Positions 32,601 through 43,790 of a DNA stretch of 64,000 nt are shown in pieces (the stretch's first letter is position 1; every line of letters starts with the position of its first letter). The notes beneath the pieces were generated by a model that saw only the letters and a program-made list of their open reading frames with translations, was not told the DNA's origin and did no database searches. A program made the translations under genes and the position numbers. This stretch comes from Oscarella lobularis (Eukaryota; Porifera; Homoscleromorpha; Homosclerophorida; Oscarellidae): contig NC_089186.1 of NCBI RefSeq assembly GCF_947507565.1, positions 558,001 to 622,000 on the forward strand, written 5' to 3'.

Positions 32601-32661
32601 CAGCTCTACAAACAATCGCAACATGCGGCCGGTCACGCCTCGATCCTCACTATACTACGGT

Positions 32662-32928
32662 CTACCCCACAAGTTGAGCATCGCAGCAGGTCATAGTGGG
32701 AATTGCTCTGTTGGTGCATGAGCAGAAAAAAGAGCAGTTGAAGCCAACAGTCCCACATAGCGCCTTGCAATGATTTCGACACGCGACCATTGCCATCTGC
32801 TTTATCTCGACGGGCGACGGCCACTTTGTGATCAAATTCAATCGCAACGGAATGGCGGTTATTGTGGCATAAGCGGAGATGACCGCGAAGACCACGAGAA
32901 GACTCAGTGATGGATTGGCCATTGTCAA
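32662..32928 (-). CDS. Secreted cysteine-rich peptide 2
   Basis: It has 88 codons with two candidate starts (32928 and 32922). The N-terminal hydrophobic stretch SLSLLVVFAVISAYAT is a signal peptide. The mature part has an EIKQMA segment and eight cysteines: C-x3-C-x3-C-x6-C-x3-C-x-C-x9-CC. It is paralogous to 33995-34243, with the same cysteine order and the CCDxQLxG end. Single exon. A CCTAAATAAG TATA-like box lies about 70-80 bases upstream. No family is recognised; a defence or signalling role would be guesswork. Confidence 0.75.
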   Translation of the reverse strand: MTMANPSLSLLVVFAVISAYATITAIPLRLNLITKWPSPVEIKQMAMVACRNHCKALCGTVGFNCSFFCSCTNRAIPTMTCCDAQLVG

Positions 32929-32998
32929 AGCTCAACCAATGTGTGAAATAGCTTCAGCAAACTCCGTGAACGATATGATAAGGAAACGAACGGCGAGT

Positions 32999-33008
32999 CT
33001 TATTTAGG
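32999..33008 (-). promoter_or_regulatory. TATA-like box of secreted peptide 2
   Basis: On the minus strand this reads CCTAAATAAG, about 70-80 bases before the start codon. The paralogous gene has CATAAATAGG at the same distance within otherwise conserved upstream sequence. Confidence 0.5.
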
Positions 33009-33279
33009 GTTTCAGTGTTGGAGGAAGCGTTGGGAAATAATAATTGATGAGGAAGCATCGCTTGCATTGAATCAATTAATGCTGGCTGGAATGGCATAGC
33101 AAAGGTGCAACGTATATAAACAGAGGAAGCGAAAGATAATTGGTGGGATCGAGACTGCAGCACATAGGGAACGTGTATCCTTGGCCTGCATGATCACTAT
33201 CAAAGCTCGTGCACCGGGGTACGATTGGGGAGCACAACTTGAACGTTTTCGCGGTTAATTACCGGCCACGCAGTTACTA
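33009..33279. other. Duplicated upstream region of secreted peptide 2
   Basis: It is conserved with 34326-34580 upstream of peptide 3 (GGAGGAAGCGTTGGGAAATAAT, GCATCGCTTGCATTGAATCAA). It also contains a plus-strand TATA-like word CGTATATAAACAGAGGAAGC at 33111. No gene is seen. Confidence 0.55.
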
Positions 33280-33870
33280 CACGCTTGCGTGGGAGGCGGC
33301 CCTCTAGAGGAAGTGATCGATCGTAGTAAGCGGAGACCTTGGCCGGTCCCTCTGAACCTTTAGCGGTGACCTACCCACCTTTTCGCGTCGCGGCTATGAT
33401 AGATGCGTCCATTGAATCCAAGTGAAGCTGCTTCCTTGTCTCTCGTCTAGTGTGGCGACCAAATTAGGCAGCGAACGAGGTCGGCATCGTTATAAAAGCG
33501 TTGTCGGAGAGTCTTGAACTGTTCTCGTGTACCATCGCTGCGCTCGCAGCCGAGAGAAACTGGAAAGCTGGTAGAAGCCGCTGCAACAGACCCCGTATCA
33601 AATCGGGTACAGAACCAATGACTAAAAATTTCTCAATAATAAGACGCATGTATTAGCACAGCGTTTGCAATTGCCAATCAAATTTTCGCTGATAATTCTT
33701 CAATTTCAATTTCCTGTATTGCCTGCCAGTGCGTACATCCCCACTGGTGTTCGATCAGGCAGTGGGCTACGCGCTTCGAGGCCTCTGCAAATTTTTCTCG
33801 TGATCGGAAGCTCGATTTGGATGCAGAATTAATCTACGTGTACACATAAACAGAAGAAAGCGAGAGGAAG
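33280..33870 (+). repeat. Dispersed repeat copy 3, part of a ~1.3-kb tandem duplication
   Basis: 33280-33860 matches 32020-32600 in the same order. Followed by peptide gene 3, it gives a tandem unit [repeat + secreted peptide gene] of about 1.3 kb, present twice. Confidence 0.7.
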
Positions 33871-33872
33871 GA

Positions 33873-33897
33873 GGGGGGGGGGGGGGGGGGGGGGGGG
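33873..33897 (+). repeat. Poly-G run of 25
   Basis: There are 25 consecutive G, long for genomic DNA and able to form G-quadruplexes. It lies at the boundary between the repeat and peptide gene 3. The exact length is vulnerable to sequencing error. Confidence 0.9.
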
Positions 33898-33994
33898 ATT
33901 AAAAAGACAAAGAGAGCAGTGGCATGCAGCTCTATACGAACAACACATCTATTTCTCAACATGCGGCCGATCACGCCTCGATCTTCACTTTATA

Positions 33995-34243
33995 CTACCC
34001 CCAAAGTTGAACATCGCAGCAGTTCGCAGGGGGCATTACTCCGTTCGCGCATGAGCAGACCAAAGAGCAGTTGAAGCCAACACTCCCACATAGTGCCTTG
34101 CATTGATTTCGACACGCAACATTTGCCATCTGCTTTATCTCTGCGGGCGACGGCGGCTTTGGAATTCCATTGATCCATTGAAAAAAGGCGGTACTAATGC
34201 TAGCATAAGCGGAGATAACCGCGAAGACCAGGAGAAGACGCAT
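33995..34243 (-). CDS. Secreted cysteine-rich peptide 3
   Basis: It has 82 codons with an N-terminal signal peptide (MRLLLVFAVISAYASIS). The mature part matches peptide 2: EIKQMA, then C-x3-C-x3-C-x6-C-x3-C-x-C-x9-CC and an LWG end. It differs from peptide 2 mainly in the segment after the signal peptide. Single exon, with a TATA-like box at 34316-34325. The conserved cysteine frame with diverged loops is what a small secreted effector or antimicrobial family would show, but no family is identified. Confidence 0.8.
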   Translation of the reverse strand: MRLLLVFAVISAYASISTAFFQWINGIPKPPSPAEIKQMANVACRNQCKALCGSVGFNCSLVCSCANGVMPPANCCDVQLWG

Positions 34244-34315
34244 TGTCGAAGCTCGACCGACATGAAATAATTCCAGAATATCCCGTGAACGATAGGAAAC
34301 AAACGGCGAGCTCGT

Positions 34316-34325
34316 CCTATTTATG
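34316..34325 (-). promoter_or_regulatory. TATA-like box of secreted peptide 3
   Basis: CATAAATAGG on the minus strand, about 75 bases before the start codon, in the same place as the box of the paralogous gene. Confidence 0.5.
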
Positions 34326-34619
34326 GTTCAGTGTTGGAGGAAGCGTTGGGAAATAATCATTGATGATCGAGGAAGCATCGCTTGCATTGAATCAACTAAT
34401 GCTGGCTGGAATGACTTAGGAAAACGTGCAACGTATATAAACAGAGGAAGCGAAAGATAATTGGTCGGATGGAGGCTGCAGTATAGGGAACGTGTACCGT
34501 TGGCCTGGCCATTATCAAAGCTCGTGCACAGATGTGGCTTGGGGGAGCACAACTTGAACGTCTTCGCGGTTACCGGCCACGCAGTTAATTTTATGCTGGC
34601 TGGGATAGGAAAGATGCAG

Positions 34620-36219
34620 GCGTTTTATAGTAGCGTACCGTTTCCTAAGATCGAGGGTACAGCGTACAGGCAGACTATAGGATATAGTTGTGTGCGTAGG
34701 AGAAGAAAAATGTCATAACCCTCGTTGGAAAACAGACGAGGCATGTTCATTATTTCAGGGTCCCCACAAAAGTGAATGCGAACGCACAAACATATATTAG
34801 ATGAAAGCCAAGATAGTCAAGGTGTGGGTCGGTGCTCTCCGTCTGCAGAAGAGTTCAGACAGAAGAGTGGGGTGACGGAAAACAGAATAAATTCTATTAA
34901 TTAGCTCACAATCCATTGACGCGAAAAACGTCTCTATTCAGTCCTAAATTAACTGAATAATCCATTCACATGGTCTAAGGTGGCGGCTGCCAGCTAAGCA
35001 CGTTTAGGGAGAAAAGGAGCTACAAACCTACTAAACCTCTAACCGCCTTACCTAGAGAGAGCCGCCCTGAGGCTGAGGGAAACGACCCGTGCACACTGAC
35101 CATAGTCGGCCTGTGATGCAAAAACAAGTATAATCAAATCTACGTAACGAATGCGTGTCGTCCACGTGCTACCCTCCCTGTCACACACACAAATGAAGCC
35201 TCATGCACAGCCACGACACCAGCTCTCACTCCTGAACCTTACAGACGGAAACCAGCCTAGTCTATTTAGATTCGTTCGGAAATTGTTCTATGCCCAAGAG
35301 CGCTGGCTGTGGCACAACCAGGCAATCCGTGACGTGTAGGTGACAGAGAGTCCCGCTCCCTAAGTGCATGACTAACTCATGGGGGCCCCCAATCGGAAAA
35401 CCTAGAAAAAATTCTTTTATTTTTGTCTGCGCTACACTCCTAGACAGACCACGTCGAAAAGTAGACCATACGCCGATTTTTTGCGGCTGGAACCTTTGGC
35501 GATGACGTGCGTTTCTGAAAGGCAAGAGAATTGCGTGCGTGAAATTATGAGAACGTGTCGCGCGCGCTTACGCATGCAGCAAGGCATCAAAGCGCGCTTC
35601 TTCGTCGCTGAAAGAACAAGCGGAGCCATCTAGAAAACGCATACAGTGTAGGCATAGATAGGACGAAACGCGAGAAAGGGGGCCCCGCGGTGAAAAGAAA
35701 ACACGAATGCCGACATAACCTAGTAAATACAAACGTGAATGGCACGCGAAGACACGCGAGTGCGCACGGCTTGAGATCGCTCGCCTGCGAGTGAATGCAC
35801 GCGACGGAATTAAGAAAGGGGCCCGTCACGTAGCGAAAGAAAGCGTTGCAGGAGATTCTACTGCCAGGGAGAAGACGCCTTTTGTTCATGAGAGTCGTTA
35901 CGTATCGCGCGACTGGCGAACGATCGCGAAAACCTGTTGCTATCGTGTGGGAGAGGATCGCGCGAACGTTCAATTCAGGCGTTGACGCTTACCTGTTGGC
36001 CCGGCTCTGCTTCCTTGTTGAGAGCCTCGCCGATCAGCATAAGGGTCTTGTTCACGGATTTCTCTCCAATGCTTAGTCTTCCTATATTTCATTTTTATTT
36101 GTAAATATGTTTTCTCATAAAGACCTGTTCCTCGCTCCACGCACTATAGAGATACACTGTAGACTAGGTTCGGGGCCACCGGCTTTGATGGATTGTCGAT
36201 GAAATCCCGCCACGCCTAA
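34620..36219. repeat. Repeat block R2, left part
   Basis: Segments match 17310-17570, 12770-13970, 15170-16030 and 52330-53510. The minus strand again carries VAQTKIKEFF (about 35430), SDEEA-type and LIGEALNKEAEP (about 36040-36000) exon-like frames. TACAGTGTA at 35642-35650 is absent from sister copies. Confidence 0.7.
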
Positions 36220-36852
36220 AAATTGTCAAACAGGAATGACGCATCTGAAAACTATCGCCAACGAGTGGCAACGAAGAGCATTTCGTTCACAGCCGTGCAT
36301 GGTCCACCCAGCAAAATTTCAAGCAAATCGAAGCAATTCGCACAGAAGCAATGTAACCCAAAGCTGTCAGCGTCGATTTTCTAACTGCTTCAAGCATTCT
36401 AAGGGACGACAATTGAAAAGACGAGCCCATCGCCGAGCTTTATCGATTCTCTTTAGGTGGCTCTTCTTTTAAAAACACTTGCTAAAAATAGAGTGTAGTT
36501 GCAAAAAAACAGCGCGGGAGTGACGGGAGCGTGACGGGCGGTGCTTTCATGAAAGTGTCAAGGCACGTTGTCATGCTTTGTCCTTCAAGGCCTGAAAATG
36601 GTAGGCACAATGCGATGCTGGCGCAGAAGCAGCATGCTAAATTGCTAGTGCAGACCTTTTTGTGATTCGACAGTTGCGATTGCCACTATTCGCACCTTGG
36701 GTGCTAAACAAGGATCTCGAGGTCAAAAAGGCGTGGCGACGAACAATAAAAAGTCTACTCATATAGTCGAGCTCTGGCCTACACGCCAGACACACGGGTT
36801 TGACCTCGGCGACAAGTTACTCAACTGATCATCGACCGCTCTTCTTCAAACG
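36220..36852 (+). promoter_or_regulatory. 5' flank of the 97-residue gene, copy 2
   Basis: It is nearly identical to 16031-16663, with differences at only a few positions and short indels. No separate gene is supported. Confidence 0.45.
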
Positions 36853-37146
36853 ATGACGACAATAGTTTGTGGCTACATTGACAAAGACGGCTCAATTCTG
36901 AGCGGGTCCGGATTTCGTGTGAACAGAGTCACGACAGGCAGATACACAGTCAGTTTTGACTCGCCTTTTTCGGCAGCTCCTGCCTGTGTCGTTACGCAAG
37001 TTTATCCGCAAGACTTCACCCGCAATGGAAAGACCCTCGACAATGCCATCATCACCAACATTGACAGAGACAAGTTTCAGTATGCCACTGGCGATCACCA
37101 AGGTGCTAACTCAGACAGAGCCGCTTCATTCATTGCCGTCGGCTGA
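36853..37146 (+). CDS. 97-residue bacterial-like GYIDKDGS protein, copy 2
   Basis: The protein is identical to 16664-16957, and the coding DNA also appears identical by eye, 20,189 bases apart. Such identity in a block whose outer parts have diverged suggests recent duplication, gene conversion or strong constraint. Features are as in copy 1: single exon, no signal peptide, function unknown. Confidence 0.75.
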   Translation: MTTIVCGYIDKDGSILSGSGFRVNRVTTGRYTVSFDSPFSAAPACVVTQVYPQDFTRNGKTLDNAIITNIDRDKFQYATGDHQGANSDRAASFIAVG

Positions 37147-37965
37147 AATGCATGAAGCGCGCCTGGGCTGAAACAGAACTTTTGCGCGTTTCTTCCATTT
37201 GCATGATTGTGTTTGTTCTTCGTTCGTCCCCCTTGTTTCTAAGCTGATGAAACCGCAAACCCCTGCATATAACGCCTAAAGAAGCGCAACACGCGATGCT
37301 CTAAGAGCTAAGCAGCAGTCAAGCTAGGCTGGGAGAAAAACTGCATTTGGCTTCCCCGTCTTCGCATAGAGCAAATCTAAATCTAATTCTGACAGCGTAG
37401 CTCAAGTACAAAAGAAGAAGGATCTCCCTTTCTATAGATTGCGTAAAACATGACGTCATCGCCCCGGCGTGGTCGGTAGCAGACCTATCATCGAACATAC
37501 AGACAAGAAGTACAGCAACACCTTGGAAAACAGACGAGGCTCCTTCCTTATTTCAGGGTCTCCAAAAAAAGTGGATGCGCAAACTAATGACGCATATACA
37601 TACATTAGATGGAAGGCAAGAGAGCCAAGGTGCGGGGCAGTCCTGTCCGTCTGCTGAGGAGATCGGAAGAAGAGTGGTAAAGGGAAACACAAAGAAGTCT
37701 ATCAATCCTAAATCCATTGAGCTGAAAAACGTCTCTAATCAAAGCTAAAATTACCTGACGCAATCCTTTGAGATGGTCTAACCGAGGTGGCGGCTGCCAG
37801 CTAAGCACGTTCAGGAAAAAGGAGCTACAAACCTACTAAACCTCTAGCCGCCCTACCTATTGACAGCCGCCCTAAACCCTAATGCAAAGAGAAAGGAACC
37901 GTGCACACTAACATAGTCGGCCTGTGATGCAAACAGAGTATACGAATCATCTCTACGTAACTGAA
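37147..37965. repeat. Repeat block R2, right part
   Basis: It is nearly identical to 16958-17775 and holds the empty site of the foldback transposon (ATCGAAC at 37490-37496). The match to block R1b ends near 37960 inside the word ATCTCTACGTAAC, where the dispersed repeat begins. Confidence 0.75.
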
Positions 37966-37974
37966 TAAATTAAA

Positions 37975-38440
37975 CAAAAGGAAGAGACCACGATCGACCG
38001 TATGAATGTATAATTCTCTGAATGGCCACCCTATCCGTGCAGCTAGAATACGCTCTCAGTAGTTCAGAATACGTACAAGGGCAAGTGAGCGTTTTTGGGA
38101 GGGAGGGACCCTATAGAGGAATTAAGCTCGATCGATCGCGATCAATCGAAGAAAGCGAGACCTCGGCCGGTCCCTCTGAACCCGTAGCTGTAACCTTTAT
38201 CGTCGCGACTATGTTGGATGCATCCGTTGAATCCAAATGAAGCTGCTTTCTTGTCGTTCGCCTATATATAGTGAGGCGACATAGATAGATAGCGATCCCA
38301 CCAGAAATTACGCAGCGAACAAGGTCGGCATCGGCAAAAAAGCGTTGTCGGAAGGCCTTGAACTGTTCTCGCGTACCCTGCATCGCTCTATTCGAAACTG
38401 GAAAGCTGATAGAAGCCGCAGCAACAGACCCCGTATCAAA
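37975..38440 (+). repeat. Dispersed repeat copy 4
   Basis: It matches 31905-32350 in the same orientation (CCGGTCCCTCTGAACC, GAACTGTTCTCGCGTACC, CGAAACTGGAAAGCTG), with more divergence. It directly abuts repeat block R2, so it probably inserted at or caused that block's boundary. Confidence 0.6.
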
Positions 38441-38681
38441 ATGAAATACAGAAAAAATGTGTCAATATTATGACGCATGTACTGACGCGGTGTTTATAAT
38501 TTTTGCGAGTTATTTTTCTTCTTTCAGCGCCATAACATATATAGGATTGAGTTTTGAAAGACTGTAAGTGTGACCAGAGATGTAGGGGGCCTAATTAGCA
38601 ATTCTACAGCCTTTTCCTAATTATTTTTTTGTCACCTCAAAAAAAACGCAACAACCAAACACTTTTCTTTCTAAACGGGGG
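38441..38681. other. 3' flank of gene D
   Basis: AT-rich sequence with no recognised feature. Plus-strand AATTATTTTTTTG near 38620 could serve minus-strand polyadenylation, but no clear AATAAA on the minus strand was found. Confidence 0.3.
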
Positions 38682-41600
38682 TTAAATTTCACGCGGACGA
38701 AACTTTTCAAATTTCTCTTTGATAGCTCTTTGGCTAATGCCAAACAGGCTCAACGAACGTAGAAGCTTGCCAACTGTCGGTGATGTTGCGTCCTTCTTCC
38801 ACAGCTGTAGCACTTTGAACATGCGAGTGAAATTATCGCAACGACAGACCGCAATTTCATCTCGATCGTCCGAGCTTATATCCAAGTCAATGCTGATAGC
38901 TTGCCATTTTGATCCGGTGACAGCAGCGCATGCCTTCATCAACGCAACTGACACCAACTCTTCGTCAGCAGGTAAAGACACTAAAAAGGAATTCGTACAC
39001 AAAAAAATTGACCGGAGCGCAAACCTGAATTAGAACTAGTGCCAGGAACAATTATAACCAAGTTCTTGATAGGACAAGAATTCTCTTCTCCTTCTGGTCG
39101 AGTGCAGAATAAAATGTCATTGAGAGCTTCGTCAGCAACTTTTTGATCTACTTCATTTGACGAATAAATAGGCGGATCTTCATTGAATTGTTTAAGATAC
39201 GAACTGTCTAAATAGAACCAGTCAAGAACAACTCCAGGACTTGTTTCATCGCAAGCTTGAGCGATCATTGACTTCAGGTCGTTGAGAAATTCTTTGGCTA
39301 CAGCCTCACATGCTGCAATGCTCGACCAGCGAACGGTGACATCAATGCAATGGCGCCCATTCTTTAGTGTCATTATGATGAGACACTCAACCATTTTGTC
39401 ATTGACGATCTTCACTAATTTGACGCCGTCCCGCCAAAGTGTGTGCCTTACGTTATCCATACGGCAGCAGCGAGATTGAAGAATGACGAGCGACGACGGC
39501 GAGATGATATCAACGAGATAGTGGCACTCGTATCGTTGACCACGATACACGTCCAAGTTCGGATTTTCACCCCAAGCGTTGACTGGCATTGCCTCATCAA
39601 GAAGAGCAGGAATCTTATACAGTTTAGTCGATTCCTCCTTCGCCGTTACGTCAATGCACAGTTCAAGAGATAGCATAACATAAATCGCTTTCTTGGCTGT
39701 CACCATATACGGAGACGGACAGCCCTGCTCTTCGATATGCTTGCGAAACTGTTTCAGAGCAAATTCGGCATCTTCCAGTTGTGCAACGCCGGATTTATTA
39801 ACGTGCTTGTCAAATGGATAATAGCGCGAAGCTAGAAGAGGACCAATGACGTTGTGACAGAGCCAGGGCGGACGAACACAAATTCGTCTACCCAAATTAA
39901 CAATCTAAAAAAATAAATAACCAGAGTACATAATGCATATGTCGAGGTTATAACTACTGCACTCACAATTCCGCACGAGTCGAGATATTCGACGGCAACT
40001 TTTTTCTCTTCGTCAGTCAAGTGGACGCCAACTTGTTTAGCAACCCACTTCTCGAACTCTTTCAACGTCATGAAATATTCCAATGGCATTTTTCTCTTGT
40101 CATCGGAAGCAGAGAGGTACTCCTCAATATCTTGGCACAGCTTCGGAACATCATCAGCTGCCTGGGAAATACACAATAAATTCAAGTTTAACGAGATTTT
40201 GTCACTACCTCAAGCATTTCTCGGCGGATTCCTTTCAGCGTTTCTCGGCATTTCTTCATGTAAACTGAGTTGCTCTTACTGCAATCCATTGCGATTACGT
40301 ATGAAATTTGAAAAGTGTCGCCGAATTTTTGCCGAAGAATTTCGGCGACTCGGTCGAGCTGAAATTTTTTCTCGATTCCTGCCTCCTTTTCAAAACCGAT
40401 TATATTAATTATCAAAAAAAGGCGAATGAGTGATTTCAGGTGTGTAGGAAGAGTTCGCAATGAAGCTTTCACGAAGGCACACCAAAATTGCCCTTCTTCT
40501 AAAAGCTTTTCTTCTGACCTTATCTTTCCCTTCTCAATTGGAAGAACCAGAAAGAAAATTGTGTTTGATTGTCGGAAAAAAAACCCGTGAGCTTTTTGGA
40601 AGGTCAACTGAGCCCCGAAGTCCCACGTCGTCGCTTTGCCTACATCCGGAATAGGGCAGCTATGAATTTCAATTCCTGGTGTGCGATCTTCTAATCTGAT
40701 CGGACGACGATCGAGTTGAAGAAGGGCAGTGACAAAAGTCGTCTTTCCCACTTTTTCATTACCGATGACGCAAACTTTGATTGAATCGGGTCGAGCCATT
40801 TCTCGTTTTTGAAGAACCGAAAATCGAGCAGCGTCCTATACCACTAATTACATAGAACGAAAAAATAATTATCATGACGCACGTAATGCTGTCGAAGAAG
40901 CATTCTGATTTCACCGTTAAGTGACAATTGATGGGGCGTATTTCCGTTCTAAAATTACTTTTATGGAGTCGGTTTATTCTGGAACGAACAAGTCACCTCG
41001 TCTTTACATGTGACATCAACACCTTTCTCTATCAAAAATTCGAAAATTAGCTTGTTTGATGATTTCTCTGCGGCCAGATGCAACGCATTTTGTTTTTTCT
41101 ACAGGGATTGAGGTCGACAACAAGTGAGCAATGAGAATACTTACTGACCTTGTCTCTGGCTGAGAAATCTGCTCCCAACTTGATTAGTGTCTCAATAACG
41201 ACGAAAGAAGGCAAAAATGAATTGCATGCCTGCAATAAAGGTGTCCTTCCCTCCTAAAAATACAATCGTCAAGCAAAAATTTAACTTTAAATAAAAATAT
41301 CACCTTATCAACAGAATTGACGTCAATGCCTTTCACATTAACAAGGTATTGAAGTACGTTTCTCACTTCTTCATCGTCACACTCAGAGTGAAAGGTAGCA
41401 TAAAATAAAGCCGTCTGTCCTTTCTGAGTAAAAAGAAGGTCATATTAGCTTTGAAGCAAGAATTATAATTTTACGAAATCTTTTGCTCGACAGTCAGCTC
41501 CTTCTTCATCTAAATAGCGAACTTTTGATGGCCGATCAACGGAACTTTGACACGCCTTCATCAAAGGCGTTTGGCCATCCTGAAGAATAAATAACAACAA

Positions 41601-42541
41601 AGTAGAAATAATGAAATCTCCAAACATAGTTGACGCCATTAACGGGTGCGTTGTGCTTCACAAGACATTTCACTCCAAAAAAGGTGCCAAGATGGCAGGC
41701 ACCATGCAGAGGAGGTGCCTTCAACTTTTATTGAAACAGATATTCTTTGTTCATTTAGGAAACTCATTTACCTGTAGGTTATAAAGGATATCCTGATCGC
41801 TGATTCCCATTACATCAAATATATGATGAAAAACCTCTTCAGCTTCTTTCAATGAAGAAAATTGAATTTGAGCCACAAGCGTCTATTAATTGAAACTCGC
41901 GTGTCTATAGCCACATTAGTAATTATCAAATCTCTTACAATGTCAGCTGATCGTAAACGGTAGCCGCGCTTTTCCAAAATAATCATTTTCTTCACTCGTT
42001 CAACAGAACTTGCACAAGCATAATAATATGGTGTACGCCCTCTCTAAAATGGCAGTGTTAGAGTAACCATCTAATATCCACTTCCATGTCATACAGCGTC
42101 TTCCGCGGTGATACTTGCACCGTGATTGACTAGCCAATTCACACCAACAACATTTCCCCACTCGCACGCACAGTGAAGTGGGCGTAGTTTACTATTCTGC
42201 AGCCACGCATTAGTTGAAACTTTATAAATCGTAAATCATCGATACCCCATCTGATAGCTTGTCAGTGCTCTGACTTTCTTTCTGAGCTAAATAGCCGAAC
42301 CACTCATCTGCTTCGTCGGCAGTCTCATACTCTCTTCCGGCCACGTAGTGAACGACTGACAATTCAGGAACAAACTATCGAAATGTAAACGACTCTATAG
42401 TGCACAGAAATGAAACCTTACATTTTTTTCCATACCTGCTCACGTCGAAATCCTTTTTCGGAAGAAAGAAAACTCTTTAGCAGACTCTGCTTACGTGAGC
42501 TAATCAATCGCTCGATCGCCAATTGAGCATACGACGTTCGT
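38682..42541 (-). CDS. Gene D: ankyrin-Roc-COR-Death protein
   Basis: The first clear exon starts at about 42541 (after TTACAG; SYAQLAIERL, then FLSSEKGFRREQ) and joins FVPELSVVHYVAGREYETADEADEW. Ankyrin exons follow to about 40900. The Roc exon (about 40835-40205) has GNEKVGKTT and WDFGAQ and again lacks NKxD. COR exons (40165-39970 and 39905-39040) contain PWLCHNVIGPLLASRYY. The last exon encodes a Death domain (TGSKWQAISIDLDISS to ISQRAIKEKFEKF) with stop at 38682. It is the most diverged member from A and B. Frames and splice sites look intact. The translation start is not established; upstream exons may be at 43140-43031. Confidence 0.82.
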
Positions 42542-43030
42542 TCCTGTAAGAACAAATGAAATTGAGTAAGGTGAACTCATTTCGTTACGCGAAAAAAAGA
42601 CGCATCGTATTATTCTCAATCACGTCTCGATGACGTTAGCCTCACATGCAACTCTATTTGATTTGATGCAACCGTTGGGGAAGAGGTGGAGGACCCCATC
42701 CAACAAGAAATGAGTACGTTGCGCATGCGCATATGGCGCTCAAGCGTGTCAGAACGATAGTGTAACTCTTGCACGCTGCATGAAGCTTTTTCGATGAATA
42801 GGCAGACCTAGCACAGGCTAGAGACAGCCACGTACATGTACCAACAGGGCAACGCCTTGCGGAAGTTCCACTCCCACAATCAAAGACTGGCTCCTCCTAC
42901 TCTCGTGCATCAATGCCAAACATTGAAAGGCGTCTTTCCTTCTTCTTCAGATTCTGTTCTGTTTTCTCTGCGTTATAAATAAACATCATTCTAAATTACT
43001 TTTCTCGCAAAGCAGCCCATCTAGCCTCAC
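42542..43030. other. Region upstream of gene D without a clear gene
   Basis: No recognised domain. A possible small exon follows AACGCAG near 42975 on the minus strand but has no supporting copy. Confidence 0.3.
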
Positions 43031-43653
43031 CTCGTCTGTTGCTAGAACGTACGTCTGCCCTTTTTTCAGTGTCTCACGTAGACAATTTTTGACAAGCGAC
43101 AGTTCGCCAACCATTCGCGTAGAACTGGCGTAAAACACTCCTAGAAATTAGATAAACGGCACTATTTCAAGTAGAAGCACTAGTAGTCTATCATTATCAG
43201 TGGCAGAAGCACCTAGGTACAAGTGTTGACGCTGGCTCTAGTTGAGACGTCACTCGATCAATTGCCTGTTTCGAGTGCAGACTCGTCTTGAATCGCTCGA
43301 TGTAGTGCCACATCTTCTGCGGCATGGTCTTCAGCCACTTGTCCGCAGTATACTCCAGCTGCGCGTCTTTCCTGAACGAATGAAATATACGTTGGCGGTT
43401 CCGTTTGGTCGAAGCAGAAGAACGCGGTGAGGAGTTTCGCCTCGATGCTTAGAGGGTTTAGACTGCGTCTTTCTAACGACGGGTCGATAAAGCCTGGAAG
43501 ACGGCTGACAGCCGGCATCGTGCTCCTGTTCGTGGAGTTTCTGGCGAAGAGAACACACCTATCGCCAACTCTCATCGCCTGAGGTTCTTGGCCCGTGGTT
43601 CTTGGCCTGGGTTCTTGGATAGAGAGTGCAGACGCAGCGTTCAATGACGTCAC
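43031..43653 (-). CDS. Unrecognised minus-strand exons, possibly 5' exons of gene D or a separate gene
   Basis: An exon with good borders lies at 43140-43031 (acceptor ATTTCTAG, donor GAG|GTGAGG), encoding STRMVGELSLVKNCLRETL and ending TYVLATDE. Upstream, 43653-43258 is an open frame (KLLTAFFCFDQTEPPTY, VAEDHAAEDVALHRAIQ) that would join it in phase only through a GC donor (ACAG|GCAATT). I recognise no domain. Codon pattern and splice borders favour real coding sequence. Confidence 0.4.
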
Positions 43654-43790
43654 TTCTTACATCGACGCCTACGTCATTTTCTCCTGAATTTTTTCCCAGA
43701 GTACGTCGTTGCCGCTCTAATGCTGCAGGAAGTTATGAAAGCAATCTTTACTAAAAAAACAAAAAAATTGATCATGCTGTTTGTGACTTT

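Noticed and set aside
43331-43558. Minus-strand 75-codon frame MCSLRQKLHEQ
   Set aside because: It overlaps a longer frame that connects better to the spliced exon at 43140-43031, and has no paralogous support.
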